Positions 26,641 to 35,483 are shown, counted from the stretch's first letter. The stretch is DNA of 64,000 bases from JBGAPI01 sp044221335 (GCA_044221335.1 JBGAPI010000013.1:1-64000); one strand, 5' to 3'. Numbers and translations: made by a program. The notes: generated by a model not told the origin, from the letters alone.

Positions 26641-26707
26641 GTGGCAGCGACGCAGGCCGCGACCGCCGACGCCGTGTCGAGTCGCGGCGTCCGCCGCTCC
26701 CACAGCG
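26641..26707. repeat. Degenerate REP-like palindrome, family A
   Basis: GTGGCAGCGACGCAGGCCGCGA and, inverted ~45 bp later, GTCGCGGCGTCCGCCGCTCC followed by CACAG. It resembles the family A unit with several mismatches. Confidence 0.6.
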
Positions 26708-26713
26708 TCGCCC

Positions 26714-26719
26714 TACAAT
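26714..26719 (+). promoter_or_regulatory. Candidate -10 element (TACAAT)
   Basis: TACAAT lies only 6 bp before the Sua5-family ATG. If functional, the transcript would be leaderless or nearly so. There is no recognisable -35, and no Shine-Dalgarno site is seen before the ATG, which fits leaderless initiation. Confidence 0.3.
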
Positions 26720-26725
26720 TCACCG

Positions 26726-27706
26726 ATGGCCATCCTCGCCCCATCGCCGCGCAACATCGACCGCGCCGTCGCCGCCCTCGGCGCCGGCGACGCGATCGGC
26801 CTGCCGACCGAGACCGTGTACGGCCTCGCCGCGGGGGCGCGCGATCCGAAGGCCGTGGCGAAGATCTTCAAGCTCAAGGGTCGACCGGCCGATCATCCGC
26901 TGATCGTGCACCTGGCGGAGGCGCGGCAGCTCCGCGACTGGGCGGCCCGCATCCCGCGCGCCGCCTGGGCGCTGGCGGAGGCCTTCTGGCCCGGTCCGCT
27001 GACCCTGATCCTGCCGCGTCGCGACGGTGTGCTCGACGCGGTCACCGGCGGGCAGGACACCGTCGGCCTGCGGGTACCGTCGCATGCGGTCGCCCGGGAG
27101 GTCCTGCAGCGCTTCGGCGACGGCCTCGCCGCACCGTCGGCGAATCGATTCGGGCGAATCAGTCCGACCACGGCGGCGCACGTTGCCGCCGAGTTCGGTC
27201 GGAAGCTGCCGATCGTGCTCGACGGCGGCGAGGCCCCGGTGGGCATCGAATCGACGATCGTCGCCGTCGGCCGGCGCGGTGCGCGGGTGCTGCGCCCCGG
27301 GATCATCGGCAGCGCGGCGATCGCGCGGGTCGCCGGCGCACTCGACGTCGGCACGGGCCACGCGGCGCCCCGGGTCTCCGGTTCGCTGAAGGGCCACTAC
27401 GCGCCGCGCACCCCGGTCGAACTGGTGCGCGCCGTCGACCTGATCGCGCGCGCGTCGACCCTGCGCGACCGCGGGATGCCCTTCGCGGTGCTGGCGCGCT
27501 CCGAACGACACGGCGCCCATGGCCTCGCGATCGGCCGCTCGGCCCGCGACTACGCGCACCGGCTGTACGCGGCCCTGCGCGAGCTCGATGCCGGGGACCA
27601 CGGCCGGATCCTCGTCGAGGCGCCGCCGCGGAGCGCGGCCTGGGCCGCGATCAACGACCGGCTGGCGCGTGCCGCCGCCGGATCGGGTGACGACGATGCC
27701 GCCTGA
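26726..27706 (+). CDS. Sua5/YrdC/YciO-family threonylcarbamoyl-AMP synthase
   Basis: Makes threonylcarbamoyl-AMP from threonine, bicarbonate and ATP for t6A37 of ANN-decoding tRNAs. The YrdC domain (residues 1-200) has AIGLPTETVYGLAAGARD, the Lys/Arg motif in IFKLKGRPADHPLIVH, and SANRFGRISPTTAAHV. The C-terminal Sua5 domain (about 215-320) begins after SGSLKGHYAPRTPVEL, so this is the two-domain Sua5 type (326 residues), not the short TsaC. It overlaps the hemW start by 11 bp, suggesting a two-gene operon. Confidence 0.93.
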   Translation: MAILAPSPRNIDRAVAALGAGDAIGLPTETVYGLAAGARDPKAVAKIFKLKGRPADHPLIVHLAEARQLRDWAARIPRAAWALAEAFWPGPLTLILPRRDGVLDAVTGGQDTVGLRVPSHAVAREVLQRFGDGLAAPSANRFGRISPTTAAHVAAEFGRKLPIVLDGGEAPVGIESTIVAVGRRGARVLRPGIIGSAAIARVAGALDVGTGHAAPRVSGSLKGHYAPRTPVELVRAVDLIARASTLRDRGMPFAVLARSERHGAHGLAIGRSARDYAHRLYAALRELDAGDHGRILVEAPPRSAAWAAINDRLARAAAGSGDDDAA

Positions 27707-28871
27707 AGCCGCGCCGCTGGCGGCGGCGCTTGCGCCGCCAACCTCCCTCTATATTCACATCCCGTGGTGCGTGAAGAAGTGCCCCTACTGCGACTTCAAT
27801 TCGCACGCGCTGAAGAGCGGACTGCCGGAGAAGGACTACGTCGCGACGCTGCTCGCCGATCTCGACGCCGACCTCGCGCGTTTCCCCGAGATCCAGGAAC
27901 GTCCGATCACTTCGGTGTTCTTCGGCGGCGGCACGCCGAGCCTGTTCTCCGCCGAGAGCATCCGGGCGATCCTCGACGGCGCGCGCCAGCGGATGCGCTT
28001 CGCGGTCGACGCCGAAGTCACGCTGGAGACCAATCCTGGCACCGCCGAGCACGGCCGCTTCGAGGGCTACCTCGCGGCCGGGGTGAACCGGATCTCGTTC
28101 GGCGTGCAGAGCTTCGATGACGCGGCGCTCGCGCGGATCGGCCGCATCCACGGCGCCGACGAGGCGCGGCGCGCGGTGCGGATGGCGCAGGACGCCGGGA
28201 TCCGACGGATCAACCTCGACCTGATGTATGCGCTGCCACGGCAGACGCTGGCCGCGGCACTGTACGACGTCGACGAGGCGCTGGAACTCGACGTCGAGCA
28301 CATCTCGCACTACCAGCTGACGCTGGAGCCCAACACCCTGTTCGCCGCGCGGCCGCCGAAGCTGCCGGACGAGGACGCCGCCTGGGACATGCAGGACGCC
28401 TGCATCGAGCGCCTCGCCCTCGCCGGCCACGCGCAATACGAGGTCTCGGCCTACGCCCGGCCCGGCGCGCGCTGTCGCCACAACGTCAATTACTGGGAGT
28501 TCGGCGATTATCTCGGGATCGGCGCCGGTGCCCACGGCAAGCTGTCGCTCGCCGACGGCCGCATCGTGCGGCCGGTGAAGCTGCGCCACCCGCAGGCCTA
28601 TCTCGACGCCGCCGGCCGCGCCGAGCGGCTGTCGAGCTGCAACGCGGTGACGACGGAGCTGCCGTTCGAGTTCATGCTGAACGCGCTGCGCCTGGTCGAC
28701 GGCTTCGCGGTGGACCTGATCCCGGAGCGGACCGGACTGTCGCTTGCGGATTTCGAGCGTCCGCTCGCCACGGCCTTCGAACGCGATTGGCTCACCCGGA
28801 GCGGCGAGCGGATCGTCCCGACCGAGTTCGGCCGGCGCTTCCTCAACGACGTCATCGAGCTCTTTCTCTGA
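27696..28871 (+). CDS. hemW: HemW-type radical SAM protein (heme chaperone)
   Basis: A radical SAM protein of 391 residues starting at the ATG at 27696, inside the end of the preceding gene. The cluster motif is CVKKCPYC (C-x3-C-x2-C) in SLYIHIPWCVKKCPYCDFNSH. GGGTPSLFS and ETNPGTAEHGRF match the SAM-binding region. HNVNYWEFGDYLGIGAGAHG is the HemW-specific block (HNxxYW). HemW inserts heme into respiratory enzymes and differs from HemN, the coproporphyrinogen dehydrogenase, in the cluster context. Stop at 28871; the next 240 bp hold no gene that I can support. Confidence 0.95.
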   Translation: MPPEAAPLAAALAPPTSLYIHIPWCVKKCPYCDFNSHALKSGLPEKDYVATLLADLDADLARFPEIQERPITSVFFGGGTPSLFSAESIRAILDGARQRMRFAVDAEVTLETNPGTAEHGRFEGYLAAGVNRISFGVQSFDDAALARIGRIHGADEARRAVRMAQDAGIRRINLDLMYALPRQTLAAALYDVDEALELDVEHISHYQLTLEPNTLFAARPPKLPDEDAAWDMQDACIERLALAGHAQYEVSAYARPGARCRHNVNYWEFGDYLGIGAGAHGKLSLADGRIVRPVKLRHPQAYLDAAGRAERLSSCNAVTTELPFEFMLNALRLVDGFAVDLIPERTGLSLADFERPLATAFERDWLTRSGERIVPTEFGRRFLNDVIELFL

Positions 28872-29113
28872 ACGAGCCCGCGCGGCCGTTCACCGGAAGC
28901 GGGTAAGCGCCCTTCGCACGCTCCGACGCGAGCCTTCGAAACAATTGATTGCCATTGTCGGGGCGTGGGACGCCGTCCCGTGCCCAAAGCGTCAGGCTTC
29001 GTACAGTATTTTTCGTACATCCTGCGACGGGGCGGCGAAGATCGCCGTCCTCGCAGGACGTACGGCCGTTCCGCGGTCGGATTTTCGATCTCGAATAGGG
29101 CTCAGGGGGCCTT

Positions 29114-29443
29114 ATGGAAACGGTGTTTCTGGTGATGCGTGAACCGGGCTCGCGCTGGCAGCGCGGGGTGGACCTCGATGCCCAGCCTGGGTTCGCCGAC
29201 CATGCGCGCTTCATCGACGAGCTGTTCCACCAGGGCGTCCTGTTGTTCGGCGGGCCCCTGTCGGAGGCCCCGGGGCGCGTCGTGCTGGTGGCCACCGGCC
29301 GCAGCCGCGAGGATGTCCGCGCGAAGATCGGCGACGATCCCTGGGCACGCGACGACGTGCTGAAGATCAGCACCGTGCTGTCCTGGGACTGGCGCCTCGA
29401 CACCTTCGGCCGATCGCCGGCGAAGAAGCCGGTAGCGGCGTAG
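29114..29443 (+). CDS. YciI-family protein
   Basis: A 109-residue alpha+beta (ferredoxin-like) protein. It has ETVFLVMREPGSRW, FADHARFIDELFHQGVLLFGGPLSEAPGRVVLV and a final VSKIS-like strand (DVLKISTVLSWDW). The conserved His (DHARF) and Gly-Gly-Pro (FGGPL) match YciI, a family of putative dehydratase-like or monooxygenase-like proteins without a settled activity. It is followed at once by a tandem repeat block. Confidence 0.85.
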   Translation: METVFLVMREPGSRWQRGVDLDAQPGFADHARFIDELFHQGVLLFGGPLSEAPGRVVLVATGRSREDVRAKIGDDPWARDDVLKISTVLSWDWRLDTFGRSPAKKPVAA

Positions 29444-29595
29444 GGCGGGCACTGCCCGCCATTGCGAGGTCCATCGGACTGGAGAGCGGTGCGGGCACTG
29501 CCCGCCATTGCGAGGTCCATCGCACTGGAGAGCGGTACGGGCACTGCCCGCCATTGCGAGGCATTCGGGCGATGGCGGGCAGAGCCCGCCCTACC
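29441..29595. repeat. 46-bp tandem repeat built from REP family C
   Basis: Two full direct copies of a 46-bp unit (29445-29490 and 29491-29536) and a partial third copy (29537-29560). Each unit begins GCGGGCACTGCCCGCC, itself a palindrome, followed by ATTGCGAGGTCCATCG-CACTGGAGAGCGGT. The block closes with an inverted element, GATGGCGGGCAGAGCCCGCCC, abutting the stop of the minus-strand glycosyltransferase gene. The single-base differences between copies 1 and 2 suggest recent duplication. Confidence 0.9.
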
Positions 29596-31066
29596 TCTTG
29601 CACGCCGCGTTCAGAGAAAACGCGTGGTACTCGCCCACCGCCGGCAGGTCGACCACGGTGTCGCCATGCGCCGCAGCGACCTTGCGGAAATCGGCCACCG
29701 CCCGCGGCACCACGAGGAACAGTCGGCAACCCGGCGACGGGTCGTTCAACGCCGTGGTGACGTCGCGCGCCTCGTCGGTGTCGGTCGGATCATTGCCGGT
29801 GGTCATCCGCTCGACCTCGACGTTGAAGTACAGCCCCAGGCCGTAGCGCGCGGCATCGTCGACGAACGCGAAGCGGTCGACCTTCGCGAGGCCGAGGGCC
29901 CGCACCTGGCCGGCGAGCGCACGGTCGTCGTCCTTGAAGTCGTAGTGCGCGGCGGCCGCGCGCCCGCCGACCAGCACGACCGCCCAGACCGCCAGCGCGA
30001 GCGCGTGGCCGCGGCCGAGCGGCCCGACGCCCCGCGCGATCGCCACCGCGAGCGGCGGAAACAGCGGCAGCACGTAGAGGGGAAGCCGCGAGCGTGCGAG
30101 GAAGAACACGACCAGCGGCAGGCCGATCCACAGGGCGAGGAGGCGCGTCGTGGCGTCGCTGCGGCACTCGGCGAGAAACGCGCGCGGTGCGGACGCCATC
30201 CGCCACAGGCCCCGCCACACCGGCCACAGCCACGGCGCGGAGCCGATCAGCAGGGTCGGGAGGTAGACCACGAACGCGCCGTACCACTGCTGGTTGCGGT
30301 GCTTCACCCCGCTCGCCACCCGGTGCAGCACCTCGTCGACCAGGAAGTACTGCAGCAGCCCGGGACGGTCGGTCACCACCTTCAGGTACCAGGCAAGCCC
30401 GACCACCGCGAACAGCGCGAGCCCCGCGATCGAGACGTAGCGCGACAGCGGCCGCTCGCGCCGCTCGACGACGGCGACGACCAGCAGGCCGGCCAGCGGC
30501 AGCAGGCCCGGCGGGCCCTTGGTGAGGAACGCGAGTCCGACGCCGAACCACAACACCGCGATGGCGCCGGGACGACGCTCCGGGGAATGACGCGCCGCGA
30601 CGAAGGCGTAGGTGTAGAGCGCGATGGTCGCCGCCAGCAGCATGTCCGGCGTCACCGCCGTGGCCGCGAAATACGGCACCAGCATCGTCGCGTGAACCAG
30701 CGGCGGCAGCCACGGCCGCTCCGGCAGGAGGCGACGGCCGATGCCGAGGAGGCAGGCGAGCTGCACGAGCAGCGCCATGCCATAGGGCAGCCGCGCTGCC
30801 CACTCGGACAGGCCGAAGACCTTCAGGCTGGCCGCGATCGTCCAGTAGGTCAGCGGCGGCTTGGTGTAGTGCTCGTAGGCGGCCGACAGGTGCGGGTGGA
30901 TCCAGTCGCCGGAGCGCAGCATCTCGATCGCGACGTTGCTGTAGCGCCCCTCGTCCGGCGAGAACAGGCCGCGCGAGCCGGCGAAGGCGAAGACATAGAG
31001 GACCAGCCCGAGCGCGACCAGGAGGACGTGGCGCCGGAGCAGGGAAGACACGGTGTCGGTACTCAC
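29591..31066 (-). CDS. GT83-like (ArnT/PMT) membrane glycosyltransferase
   Basis: A 491-residue polytopic enzyme of the ArnT/Pmt family, which transfers a sugar from a polyprenyl-phosphate donor to lipid or protein. The N-terminus has a hydrophobic helix, then GLFSPDEGRYSNVAIEMLRSGDWIHPHL (the DE pair in the first periplasmic loop is the catalytic signature) and YTKPPLTYWTIAASLKVFGLSEW. About 10-12 transmembrane helices follow, with a C-terminal periplasmic domain from residue ~380. It starts at GTG 31066, overlapping the zapE stop by 4 bp, so it is translationally coupled to zapE. The acceptor is unknown. Confidence 0.88.
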   Translation of the reverse strand: MSTDTVSSLLRRHVLLVALGLVLYVFAFAGSRGLFSPDEGRYSNVAIEMLRSGDWIHPHLSAAYEHYTKPPLTYWTIAASLKVFGLSEWAARLPYGMALLVQLACLLGIGRRLLPERPWLPPLVHATMLVPYFAATAVTPDMLLAATIALYTYAFVAARHSPERRPGAIAVLWFGVGLAFLTKGPPGLLPLAGLLVVAVVERRERPLSRYVSIAGLALFAVVGLAWYLKVVTDRPGLLQYFLVDEVLHRVASGVKHRNQQWYGAFVVYLPTLLIGSAPWLWPVWRGLWRMASAPRAFLAECRSDATTRLLALWIGLPLVVFFLARSRLPLYVLPLFPPLAVAIARGVGPLGRGHALALAVWAVVLVGGRAAAAHYDFKDDDRALAGQVRALGLAKVDRFAFVDDAARYGLGLYFNVEVERMTTGNDPTDTDEARDVTTALNDPSPGCRLFLVVPRAVADFRKVAAAHGDTVVDLPAVGEYHAFSLNAACKR

Positions 31067-32160
31067 GGCTTGTGCTCGCGGGACAGGTACTCGGAACTCT
31101 GCATCTCGATCAGCCGCGACTCGGTGCGGCCGAACTCGAGGCGCAATCGCTCGCCGGAATACAGCGACGTGATCGGCAGGGCGGCGGACAGGATGAGGTT
31201 GACGTTGCGGTCATAGAACTCGTCGACCATGTGGACGAATCGCCGCGCGGCGTCGTCGTTGAGCGGACCGAAGGCGGGCACGCCCGACACCATCACGGTG
31301 TTGTAGCTGCGCGCGATCTCGATGTAGTCGGCGACCGCGCGCGGGCCCTCGCACAGGGCCGCGAACTCGAACCAGGCGATGCCGTCGGCGCGCCGCTTCA
31401 GGGCGATCTCGCGATCGTTGACGAGCATGGAGGGCTCGGGCCGCAGGCTGCCCGGCGCGATCCGCTCGAACATCGCCGCCAGCGCCGTCTCGGCCGCGTC
31501 GCCGAGCGGCGTCTGGTAGACCGGCGCGGCGGTCAGCGCGCGCAGCCGATAGTCGGTCGGCGAGACCAGCTCGTGAACCTCGAAGCGCTGCTCGATCAGC
31601 GCGATCGCCGGCAGGAAGCGCTCGCGCTGCAGTCCGTCCTTGTAGAGCAGCTTCGGCACGATGTTCGAGGTCGTCGCCACGGTCGCGCCGTGGGCGATGA
31701 GGTGCTTCAGCAGCTCGCCCAGGATCATCGCGTCGCCGATGTCGGAGACGAAGAACTCGTCGAGGCACACCAGCGGCTTCTCGGCGAAGCGCTTCGCGAC
31801 GGTCTTCAGCGGGTCCTGCTCGCCCTTCAGCGTGCGCAGTTCCGCGTGCACCCGGCCCATGAAGCGATGGAAGTGCAGCCGGAAGCGCAACGGCTCCGGC
31901 AGGCTGTCGTGCAACAGGTCGAGCAGGAAGGTCTTGCCGCGGCCGACGCCGCCGAACAGGTACAGGCCGGGTGCGGCCTGGGGTCCGCCGCTGAGCGCGC
32001 CGCGCAGCCGCTCCATCAGGCCCTTCGGCGCCGTCCGGGCGAGCATCGCGCGATGAATGCGATCGAGGCTCGGAAGCACGGCGCGCTGCGCCGGATCGTC
32101 CTGCCAGGCGCCACGGACGACGCCGTCCGAATAGACGAGCGACGGCAGCCGGACGTCCAT
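31063..32160 (-). CDS. zapE: ZapE-like AAA+ ATPase
   Basis: A 365-residue AAA+ protein. Walker A is GGVGRGKTFLLD, Walker B is PLVCLDEFFVSD and the sensor region is HGATVATTSNIVP. The family blocks FHRFMGRVHAEL and SYNTVMVSGVPAF are present. E. coli ZapE (YhcM) associates with the division ring and constricts FtsZ. The ATG at 32160 overlaps the stop of the upstream hydrolase gene by one base, and its own stop overlaps the glycosyltransferase start by 4 bp, so the three genes form one operon. Confidence 0.93.
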   Translation of the reverse strand: MDVRLPSLVYSDGVVRGAWQDDPAQRAVLPSLDRIHRAMLARTAPKGLMERLRGALSGGPQAAPGLYLFGGVGRGKTFLLDLLHDSLPEPLRFRLHFHRFMGRVHAELRTLKGEQDPLKTVAKRFAEKPLVCLDEFFVSDIGDAMILGELLKHLIAHGATVATTSNIVPKLLYKDGLQRERFLPAIALIEQRFEVHELVSPTDYRLRALTAAPVYQTPLGDAAETALAAMFERIAPGSLRPEPSMLVNDREIALKRRADGIAWFEFAALCEGPRAVADYIEIARSYNTVMVSGVPAFGPLNDDAARRFVHMVDEFYDRNVNLILSAALPITSLYSGERLRLEFGRTESRLIEMQSSEYLSREHKP

Positions 32161-32843
32161 CAGGCGACGGCCAGCGCGGCGGCGCGCGCGCCGAGCGCCG
32201 CCTGCAGCAGCTCGCGGAGCTGGGTGAGCCTGCCGTGGAAGAAGTGCGAGGTCTCGGGCATCCGGATCAGTTCCGGCGGCGGCACGACCTTCGCCACGAA
32301 GTCGTACACCGCCTGCGGCGAGACGACCTCGTCCGCCTCGCCCTGCACGACCAGCCAGGGGGCGACGGGATGCGCGATGTCGTCGAAGGACCAGCGTCCG
32401 ACCGGCGGCGCGATCGACACCAGCTGATGCGGCAGCAGTCGTTCGGCGGCGCGATAGCTGACCCAGCTGCCGAACGAGAAGCCGGCGAGCCAAAGCGCAT
32501 GGCCGGGGCGCTCGGCAGCGAGCCACCCGGCCAGGGCGACCAGGTCCTCGGTCTCCCCGCGGCCTTCGTCGTGCGTGCCGCCGGAACGTCCGACGCCGCG
32601 GAAGTTGAATCGCAGGCTCGTGAGGCCAAGCTCGCGCAGGCTGCGTTCCAGCGTCGTCACCACCTTGTTGTCCAGGGTGCCGCCGAACAGCGGGTGGGGA
32701 TGCGCGATCAGTGCCACGCCGGCGCGCGCGACCGCCGGCTCCGGATGGTCGACCGCCACCTCGATGGCGCGTCCGTCGAGGACGATCAGTCCGCGCTGGG
32801 CCGTGCCCGGGAGGTGCGCGAGGGTCGGCGGGTCGGCGGTCAC
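32160..32843 (-). CDS. Alpha/beta-superfamily hydrolase (COG2945 type)
   Basis: A 227-residue hydrolase starting with GTG at 32843. It has the COG2945 hallmark AHPHPLFGGTLDNKVV, the oxyanion strand LRFNFRGVGRSGG and the nucleophile elbow GFSFGS. The likely acid is in VQGEADEVVSP and the likely base is the His in PETSHFFHGRL. This fits a classical Ser-His-Asp arrangement. Its substrate is unknown. It is the first gene of the operon with zapE and the glycosyltransferase. It is divergent from the DUF1232 gene, with 147 bp between starts. Confidence 0.9.
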   Translation of the reverse strand: MTADPPTLAHLPGTAQRGLIVLDGRAIEVAVDHPEPAVARAGVALIAHPHPLFGGTLDNKVVTTLERSLRELGLTSLRFNFRGVGRSGGTHDEGRGETEDLVALAGWLAAERPGHALWLAGFSFGSWVSYRAAERLLPHQLVSIAPPVGRWSFDDIAHPVAPWLVVQGEADEVVSPQAVYDFVAKVVPPPELIRMPETSHFFHGRLTQLRELLQAALGARAAALAVA

Positions 32844-32990
32844 GGCGGGATCGTTCCAAAGGGCCGCAAATGATAGCCGTCGCCGGCCGGTGCGACATGA
32901 CAGGCCGGAGAGCCCGGGCCGCGCGATGGTGGTTTGCGGGCTCCGGCGGCGGGCGGCATCATCCGCCCCTCTCTTCCCCGGGATCGATCC

Positions 32991-33545
32991 ATGCGCGTCA
33001 CCATCGACCTCGATGCCTCCGACCTGATGCGCTTCCGCCACGCGCTCGCACGCGCCGCGCGGCTCGCGCGCGAGGCGGACGAACCGGACCTGATCGCCGC
33101 CGCCAAGCATGCCCTCGACCACCTGCCGCTCTCGACCGCGCCGGGCTACGTGCGCAAGCGCATCGCCGAGGTGCAGCGCCTGCTGGCGATGCTGGAGGAC
33201 GAGGCTTGGGCGCTCGGCGGCCACGAGCGCACGGAGGTACTGCGGACGCTGGTGTACTTCAGCGATCCCGAGGACCTGATCCCCGACGACATTCCCGGCA
33301 TCGGCCTCGTCGACGACGCGATCATGCTGGAGCTCCTGCTGCGTCGGCAGCGCCACATGATCGCGGCCTGGGCGGACTTCTGCCGCTATCGCAGCAGCCT
33401 CGGCGCGGTTCCGGAGGACAAGTCGTTGCGGATCGCCCATGCCGGGCGCCTGGCTCGCCGCCGCACGGCGCTGCTGGAGCGGATGCGCGAGCGCATGCGG
33501 CGGGAGCCGGAACCCGGGAAGCAGCGCAAGGCCGCGGTGGGCTGA
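32991..33545 (+). CDS. YkvA/DUF1232 membrane-associated protein
   Basis: A 184-residue protein. The ATG at 32991 is chosen; it yields MRVTIDLDASDLMRFRHALARAARLA. The DUF1232 core is YFSDPEDLIPDDIPGIGLVDDAIML (residues ~85-110), the small motif shared with YkvA. A basic C-terminal tail (MRERMRREPEPGKQRKAAVG) follows. DUF1232 proteins have no settled role. It starts opposite the hydrolase operon. Confidence 0.87.
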   Translation: MRVTIDLDASDLMRFRHALARAARLAREADEPDLIAAAKHALDHLPLSTAPGYVRKRIAEVQRLLAMLEDEAWALGGHERTEVLRTLVYFSDPEDLIPDDIPGIGLVDDAIMLELLLRRQRHMIAAWADFCRYRSSLGAVPEDKSLRIAHAGRLARRRTALLERMRERMRREPEPGKQRKAAVG

Positions 33546-33591
33546 TGCCATCATCGGCGCCGCGGGACGCGACCCGCCGCCGACGAAACCG

Positions 33592-34086
33592 ATGTCCGAC
33601 AACCCCTTCGCACCCCCGACCGCTCCGCTGCGGGACGTCGCCGAATCACCCGAGGCGGCACCACCCCTGTGGAATCCGAACGCCGCGGCCGGCTGGAGCC
33701 TGCTGTTCTCACCCGCCTTCGGCGCGTTCCTGCAGATGCGCAACTGGCAGCGGCTCGGCCACCCGGATCGCGCGCAGACCAGCTTGTTCTGGTTCATCGG
33801 CATGCTGCTGGTCCCGCTCGCCCTCGGCGTGGCCGACCTGGTGCAGCCGGACTCGCGCACCCTCGACCGGCTGACCCGGCCGCTCGGCATCGTCCTGCTG
33901 CTCGCCTGGTACTTCGGCCACGGTCTGCAACAGGTCAACTACGTGAAGACCCGCTTCCGGGGCGACTATCCGCGCCGCGGCTGGGGCGTCCCCATCCTGG
34001 TCGCGCTGGGCGCCACGGCCGCCTGTTTCGCGCTGCTGGTCGGCCTGGCCTTCGCGCTCGACCTGTGGCAGTCGGCGACCGTCTGA
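33592..34086 (+). CDS. Small four-helix membrane protein
   Basis: A 164-residue protein starting MSDNPFAPPTAPL, with a Pro-rich hydrophilic N-terminus. It has about four hydrophobic helices: FSPAFGAFLQ, LFWFIGMLLVPLALGVADL, LGIVLLLAWYFGHGL and VALGATAACFALLVGLAFALDL. The N-terminal NPFAPP segment occurs in many small membrane proteins of Xanthomonadales. The product is unassigned. It follows the DUF1232 gene by 46 bp on the same strand. Confidence 0.75.
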   Translation: MSDNPFAPPTAPLRDVAESPEAAPPLWNPNAAAGWSLLFSPAFGAFLQMRNWQRLGHPDRAQTSLFWFIGMLLVPLALGVADLVQPDSRTLDRLTRPLGIVLLLAWYFGHGLQQVNYVKTRFRGDYPRRGWGVPILVALGATAACFALLVGLAFALDLWQSATV

Positions 34087-34188
34087 CCGGGCTTCGCATC
34101 GAATTGATCCCGGGCCGCGTAGACTCGATCGACTTGCATCCGGGCGTCGTTCCGACGCAGGATGCCTTACCGCCGGGACCGAACGCGC

Positions 34189-34812
34189 ATGGCCGACCAT
34201 CGTCAACTGACGCTGTATTCCTTCGTCGACTTCGACCGCGGCTCGCGGGTGCGCTGGCTCTGCCTCGAGCTCGGCATCACGGTCACCGACCGCCGCCTCA
34301 ACTTCACCAAGGCCGAGCACAAGACCGCGGCCTTCATGCGGCTCAACCCATTCGGCCTGGTGCCGGCGGTCGAGTACCGGGGCCAGTCGCTGTGGGAGTC
34401 GGGCGCGATCTGCCAGTACCTGGTCGAGCAGTTCCCCGACAGCGGCCTCGCGCCGCTGCCGAATTCGCCGGAACGCGCCGAATACCTGTCCTGGGTGTTC
34501 TTCTCGACCTCGACCTTCGATGCCGCCGCGTTCGAGGTGTTCTTCGCCAGCGTGCTGCGCCCCGACGAGACGCGCAAGAAGCTGGCGCTGGAACGCATCC
34601 ATCCGCTGCTGAAGGTGCTCGAATGGCATCTGCACCGCTGCGACTACCTCCTCGGCGAGCGCTTCCGTTTGCCCGACCTGCTGGTCGGCCACGCGCTCAC
34701 GCTGCTGCGCGACTCCAAGGCGCTGGCCGACTATCCCTATGTCGTGCGCTACATGGATCGCCTCGCGGCGCGGCCGGCGGCGTTCAAGTCGAAGCTGTTC
34801 GCCACGCGCTAG
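34189..34812 (+). CDS. Glutathione S-transferase family protein
   Basis: A 207-residue GST. The thioredoxin-like N-domain has LTLYSFVDFDRGSRVRWLCLELG and FMRLNPFGLVPAVEY (the cis-Pro turn), then ESGAICQYLVEQFP. The C-terminal helical domain follows with LLKVLEWHLHRCDYLLGERFRLPDLLVGHALTLL. The ATG at 34189 (MADHRQ) is used; an in-frame ATG at 34162 is possible. The substrate is unknown. It follows the membrane protein gene by about 100 bp. Confidence 0.92.
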   Translation: MADHRQLTLYSFVDFDRGSRVRWLCLELGITVTDRRLNFTKAEHKTAAFMRLNPFGLVPAVEYRGQSLWESGAICQYLVEQFPDSGLAPLPNSPERAEYLSWVFFSTSTFDAAAFEVFFASVLRPDETRKKLALERIHPLLKVLEWHLHRCDYLLGERFRLPDLLVGHALTLLRDSKALADYPYVVRYMDRLAARPAAFKSKLFATR

Positions 34813-34870
34813 GACGGGCACCGCTCGCCATGGCCCTGCGACTTCGTGATGGCGGGCGCTGCCCGCCCTC
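34812..34870. repeat. REP-like palindromes, family C
   Basis: GACGGGCACCGCTCGCC is followed ~35 bp later by GATGGCGGGCGCTGCCCGCC. It starts right after the GST stop and ends 38 bp before the cold-shock/excalibur gene. Confidence 0.6.
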
Positions 34871-34907
34871 CCGCTGAATCGCGCATTCCACGGGACCCCG
34901 GCCGACA

Positions 34908-35483
34908 ATGCGTCGACACGGCACCCTCGTCCGCTGGAACGCCGAGCGCGGCTTCGGCTTCATCGCGCCGGCCGGCGGCCGTGCGGACGTCTTCGTCCAC
35001 ATCACCTCGGTGCCCCGTGGCGGTGCCGCCCTCAAGGTCGGCGAGCTGCTGTCGTTCGAGGTCGAGCCCGGGCCCGACGGGCGGGAGCGCGCGGTGCGGG
35101 TGATGCGCGGCGGCGCCACGGCGCCGCGGCCCGCGCAGACTCCGGCAACGCCAGGCCCCCACCGGATCGGGATCGGTCTGGCCGTGCTGATGGTGGGTTC
35201 CGTGCTGGCTGCGGTCGTGTACGGGGTGGGAAAACTCGGGACGGACCACCGGATCGGATCGGCACCGGCAGCCCCGGGCGCCACACCCGGCCGGGCGCTG
35301 CCCGTGGCGGCGCCACTCCAGGAGCCCCCGGCGACGACGGCATCGTTCCATTGCGACGGCCGCACGACCTGCGGCCAGATGGGTTCCTGCGCGGAGGCGA
35401 CCTACTTCCTGCGGCATTGCCCGAACACGACGATGGACGGCGACCACGACGGGGTGCCTTGCGAACAGCAGTGGTGCCGGTGA
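34908..35483 (+). CDS. Cold-shock domain / transmembrane / excalibur-domain protein
   Basis: A 191-residue chimera. Residues 2-66 are a cold-shock domain with RNP1-like GFGFIAP (15-21) and RNP2-like DVFVHI (27-32). Residues 87-106 are a transmembrane helix (IGIGLAVLMVGSVLAAVVYG). A Pro/Ala-rich linker follows. The C-terminal ~45 residues form an excalibur-type domain: FHCDGRTTCGQMGSCAEATYFLRHC and then DGDHDGVPCE, the DxDxDGxxCE calcium-type signature. It would place a nucleic-acid-binding fold in the cytoplasm and a calcium-binding Cys-rich domain outside. Similar chimeras exist in gammaproteobacteria, but I know of no function. Confidence 0.88.
   Translation: MRRHGTLVRWNAERGFGFIAPAGGRADVFVHITSVPRGGAALKVGELLSFEVEPGPDGRERAVRVMRGGATAPRPAQTPATPGPHRIGIGLAVLMVGSVLAAVVYGVGKLGTDHRIGSAPAAPGATPGRALPVAAPLQEPPATTASFHCDGRTTCGQMGSCAEATYFLRHCPNTTMDGDHDGVPCEQQWCR

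Noticed and set aside
29441..29595. Tandem 46-bp repeats as a CRISPR array
   Set aside because: The units are directly adjacent with no unique spacers, and no cas gene is near. They derive from REP family C.
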